Source: [Clostridium] citroniae WAL-17108 (lineage in GTDB: Bacteria > Bacillota > Clostridia > Lachnospirales > Lachnospiraceae). Taken from it: a stretch of DNA of 64,000 bases. Position 1 is the first letter of the stretch, and each line of letters opens with the position of its first letter. The translations under genes were made by a program, and so were the position numbers. Below the pieces are notes generated by a model that had not been told where the DNA came from, ran no database searches, and saw only the letters and a program-made list of their open reading frames with translations. The stretch covers positions 182,679 to 246,678 of the forward strand of contig NZ_JH376422.1 in assembly GCF_000233455.1 (NCBI RefSeq), written 5' to 3'. Below are positions 62,135-64,000 of the stretch, piece by piece.

Positions 62135-62908
62135 CTACCAATTAAACACATACCGATGGTTGACCATGTCGTACTTCTCTGCAATCCGGAGCGCACCTCT
62201 TGCATCTGTAATCATGCACTTGCCCTCATTGCTACCTGTAACCGGACACAACAAAAATGCGTCCCCAGCTGCATCCGTCTGGTAGCCGGTCAGCATGTAG
62301 CCCTCGGAATCGAACAGATACCATCCCCATGTCCTCCGCTCCATCTCCTGGAGCCAGTACCAGCCATTGTCCGCATAGCTGCCGTCTGCAAACTGGTACC
62401 ACCAGCGCTGCCCGTCTGCCGCCGGCTGGAAGCCCTGGGTATATGTCACCGGGACCGGGGTGTAGTCGATGTCGCAGAGCCTAAGGGCCTTCTGCCAAGG
62501 TGTGGCTGACACTCGGCTCTTAATGGTCCCGTAGTTGATACCCTTAGCCTCAATACACCAGCCATCCCCGATATACACCCCGATGTGGCCCGGCTTCCAC
62601 AGCGCCCAGCCAATCATGGACTCGTCCAGGTGGTCGATTCCTACCCGCTCCACGGCCGTGTCGTGATAGTTGTAGCTGCCGCGGATGCGCCCGGTGTACC
62701 AGCTGATGAGGCCAGAGCAGTCCGTGCAGTGCTGGCCTATGTACTTGACGGCCTTGGCCTTGTAGGTGGATGTATATGTGCCTGGATTCTCCCGAGCCAG
62801 GTGATCCAGGATGGTCTGTGTCAGGACCTCTCCCTTGGTTCCGTAGACGTAAGGGGTGCCCAGCTTGTCCTTACAATGCTGGATTAATCCTGCTGCCGTT
62901 TTACTCAT
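62135..62908 (-). CDS. Phage endolysin (NlpC/P60 with wall-binding repeats)
   Basis: A 257-residue lysin. The N-terminal cysteine peptidase/amidase domain has HCTDCSGLISWYTG (nucleophile Cys) and HIGVYIGDGWCIEA (His). The C-terminal ~110 residues hold Trp/Tyr/Gly-rich choline- or glucan-binding-like repeats (NGWYWLQEM, GWYLFDSEGYMLTGYQ). It cleaves peptidoglycan at the end of the phage cycle. ATG 62908 with GGAGG. Confidence 0.92.
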   Translation of the reverse strand: MSKTAAGLIQHCKDKLGTPYVYGTKGEVLTQTILDHLARENPGTYTSTYKAKAVKYIGQHCTDCSGLISWYTGRIRGSYNYHDTAVERVGIDHLDESMIGWALWKPGHIGVYIGDGWCIEAKGINYGTIKSRVSATPWQKALRLCDIDYTPVPVTYTQGFQPAADGQRWWYQFADGSYADNGWYWLQEMERRTWGWYLFDSEGYMLTGYQTDAAGDAFLLCPVTGSNEGKCMITDARGALRIAEKYDMVNHRYVFNW

Positions 62909-62963
62909 GGTATTTACCTCCAATCTCAAAGACCTGGGAGTCATCCAAGGCCTTGCTACTATC

Positions 62964-63152
62964 TTATTCCTCACGGTCATCCATATCACTGGGGCCACCT
63001 ATGCCACTGTCGTGTATTTCTGGATGTGGAACATTTGAAGGGGCATCATACAGATAAGGGGTTGGCTGCTTTGCTCCCAGATCAGGCCCTGCATCCACAT
63101 ATCCTCCATTGCCGGGGAGTTTTGCTGCATGCTTGATTGTTGTTTTTGCCAT
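62964..63152 (-). CDS. Small phage protein, unknown
   Basis: A 62-residue Gly/Pro/Asp-rich protein without membrane segments (AGPDLGAKQPTPYLYDAPSN). AAGGAGG precedes the ATG, so it is probably translated. It lies between the holin-like gene and the lysin. Function unknown. Confidence 0.6.
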   Translation of the reverse strand: MAKTTIKHAAKLPGNGGYVDAGPDLGAKQPTPYLYDAPSNVPHPEIHDSGIGGPSDMDDREE

Positions 63153-63184
63153 AACTTCTTTCCTCCTTCATCTTTTACAAGTCA

Positions 63185-63514
63185 TTATTCTGTTGTTTTG
63201 GGTGGTTTTGTCCGTTTCCATATCTCTGCCACTCGTTCCCATCCGTCTAATGCCACCAATGCTACGATAAAGGCTGCAATTATACAAGCAAATACGGTAT
63301 ACCAGTCAATAGGGTGGTGAAGCCACGCCATCAGTGCGATAAAGACAGCTGGGCAAAGTATCAAAGATAACACAATGACTACCGCCTGTGTAGGTAGCTT
63401 GTCCAGTCCTGGCCAGGATTTAATAACCTGTGTGATGGCTGACACTAGGAATGCCATTAGCCCAATGGCAATCAATAGATACGATACGTACTGCATTATT
63501 GTACTTACATCCAT
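63185..63514 (-). CDS. Holin-like phage membrane protein
   Basis: A 109-residue protein with three hydrophobic helices (about 9-30, 41-62, 68-88) and a charged C-terminus (ERVAEIWKRTKPPKTTE), upstream of the endolysin gene: the usual holin profile and place. ATG 63514 has AAGGAGG. It would form the membrane lesion letting the lysin out. Confidence 0.8.
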   Translation of the reverse strand: MDVSTIMQYVSYLLIAIGLMAFLVSAITQVIKSWPGLDKLPTQAVVIVLSLILCPAVFIALMAWLHHPIDWYTVFACIIAAFIVALVALDGWERVAEIWKRTKPPKTTE

Positions 63515-63588
63515 ACTTTTTTCCTCCTTGATTTGCATATTTATCTATAATAAAAGGCCCTTGCAGGCCTGAATTTTTCGTAATTAAT

Positions 63589-63882
63589 GTGTATAATACG
63601 GATTTAATTAACCCATTGCTTATAAAAACATTTACATATTCACAATCCATAACTCTTGCGCCTAATGGTGGACAGGAGATACGTATACCGATTACTGTAC
63701 CAGATGGATATATGTTTCTATGTGTTACCAATGTAAAAAGCAATGGGAACGTTGCATACGCATGTTACATAGCGTCATCTTCAAACATCCTGACTTGTTT
63801 CGTGGGCAATGACCGAAATGAGCAGAAAATAATCCCGCAGGGTATTTCGGCAGATGCGCTGTTCATGAAAAAATGGTGGTGA
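63589..63882 (+). CDS. Phage surface/tail-like protein on opposite strand
   Basis: A 97-residue frame from a GTG start, without a visible ribosome site; the frame is open for about 20 more codons upstream without ATG. The sequence (LAPNGGQEIRIPITVPDGYM, FLCVTNVKSNGN) resembles the beta-rich C-terminal ends of phage tail or surface proteins. It is the only plus-strand frame among minus-strand phage genes and ends 13 bp before the end of the tail gene facing it. It may be an inverted or detached tail-end cassette. Confidence 0.45.
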   Translation: MYNTDLINPLLIKTFTYSQSITLAPNGGQEIRIPITVPDGYMFLCVTNVKSNGNVAYACYIASSSNILTCFVGNDRNEQKIIPQGISADALFMKKWW

Positions 63883-63895
63883 ATAATCATTTAAG

Positions 63896-64000
63896 CTATT
63901 GCAACTTTCCAGTCCATGAATCTTTCCAGGTACCATCAGTATCTAAAAATCGCAATGTAATACGTTTCTCGCCACTGTAGTAGAAATGTATTGCGTAGCC
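63896..64000 (-). CDS. Phage tail-like protein, 3' end only
   Basis: The last 34 codons of a minus-strand gene that enters from beyond the window edge and stops at TAG 63898-63896. The visible part (HFYYSGEKRITLRFLDTDGT, then WKDSWTGKLQ) fits a beta-rich tail or fibre protein. It is partial because the window ends. Confidence 0.6.
   Translation of the reverse strand, partial: GYAIHFYYSGEKRITLRFLDTDGTWKDSWTGKLQ

Noticed and set aside
63420..63743. Minus-strand 107-codon frame spanning the holin start
   Set aside because: It overlaps the holin gene and its ribosome site in another frame and shows no family features.

Overview
The window looks like a chromosome segment of an anaerobic, gut-type Firmicute, most likely Lachnospiraceae of the Enterocloster/Lachnoclostridium kind. 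This is inferred from gene content (butyrate kinase/phosphotransbutyrylase, CUT1 ABC and TRAP importers, CdaR/PucR, LysR and sigma-54 regulators, BaiCD-type ene-reductase), strong AGGAGG ribosome sites and mid-range GC. No rRNA, tRNA, riboswitch or CRISPR array was seen. Most genes lie on the minus strand.

Layout. (1) 0-5.2 kb: a sugar ABC importer (lipoprotein, two permeases, no ATPase) with a PhnP-like hydrolase and an AraC regulator. (2) 5.3-7.1 kb: endonuclease IV with a repeat-coded N-terminal tail, and an unknown two-repeat protein. (3) 7.1-11.6 kb: a sugar-acid module (galactonate-dehydratase-like enolase, SLC13 carrier, hydroxyacid dehydrogenase, LysR). (4) 11.6-28.4 kb: the most unusual block. 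One operon encodes thiolase, DUF35 zinc-ribbon, acyl carrier protein, phosphotransbutyrylase, butyrate kinase, a DUF1097 membrane protein and a phosphopantetheinyl transferase. A second encodes an ene-reductase, a fumarate-reductase-like flavoprotein, a NuoG/GltD-type iron-sulfur flavoprotein and a ferredoxin-like subunit. A separate FMN-reductase gene and two CdaR/PucR regulators accompany them. One inverted-repeat operator motif occurs in front of both operons. (5) 28.5-34.7 kb: LysR with a YbaK-like deacylase and glutamate 5-kinase; then a small protein, an alpha/beta hydrolase and an aldo/keto reductase whose lipoprotein leader is frameshifted, opposite another LysR gene with a 12-bp tandem repeat in its leader. 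(6) 34.7-37.8 kb: a 1031-residue GGDEF(x3)-EAL protein. (7) 38-49.3 kb: a sigma-54 regulon for 2,3-diaminopropionate and related compounds (dpaL, NhaC, M20 peptidase, three AEC carriers, S41 peptidase, RocR-like activator), with two upstream activator arrays of identical geometry, plus a dpaL remnant. (8) 49.3-59.8 kb: an eleven-gene hexuronate operon (SDR, RraA, split UxaA, SDR, UxaC, enolase, TRAP PQM, LacI). (9) 59.8-60.8 kb: rearranged IS1182-type remnants. (10) 61-64 kb: the edge of a prophage (XRE, Dam methylase, lysin, holin-like protein, tail protein running off the window).

How the genes work together. Block 4 reads as a self-contained anaerobic acyl-degradation or reduction route: carbon chains may be carried on a dedicated ACP or on CoA, reduced by flavoenzymes fed by an iron-sulfur NAD(P)H chain, cleaved by the thiolase/DUF35 pair, and used to make ATP through acyl phosphate. 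The substrate cannot be told from sequence. Blocks 3 and 8 are sugar-acid pathways that should converge on 2-keto-3-deoxy acids. Block 7 imports and breaks down amino acids or small peptides under RpoN control.
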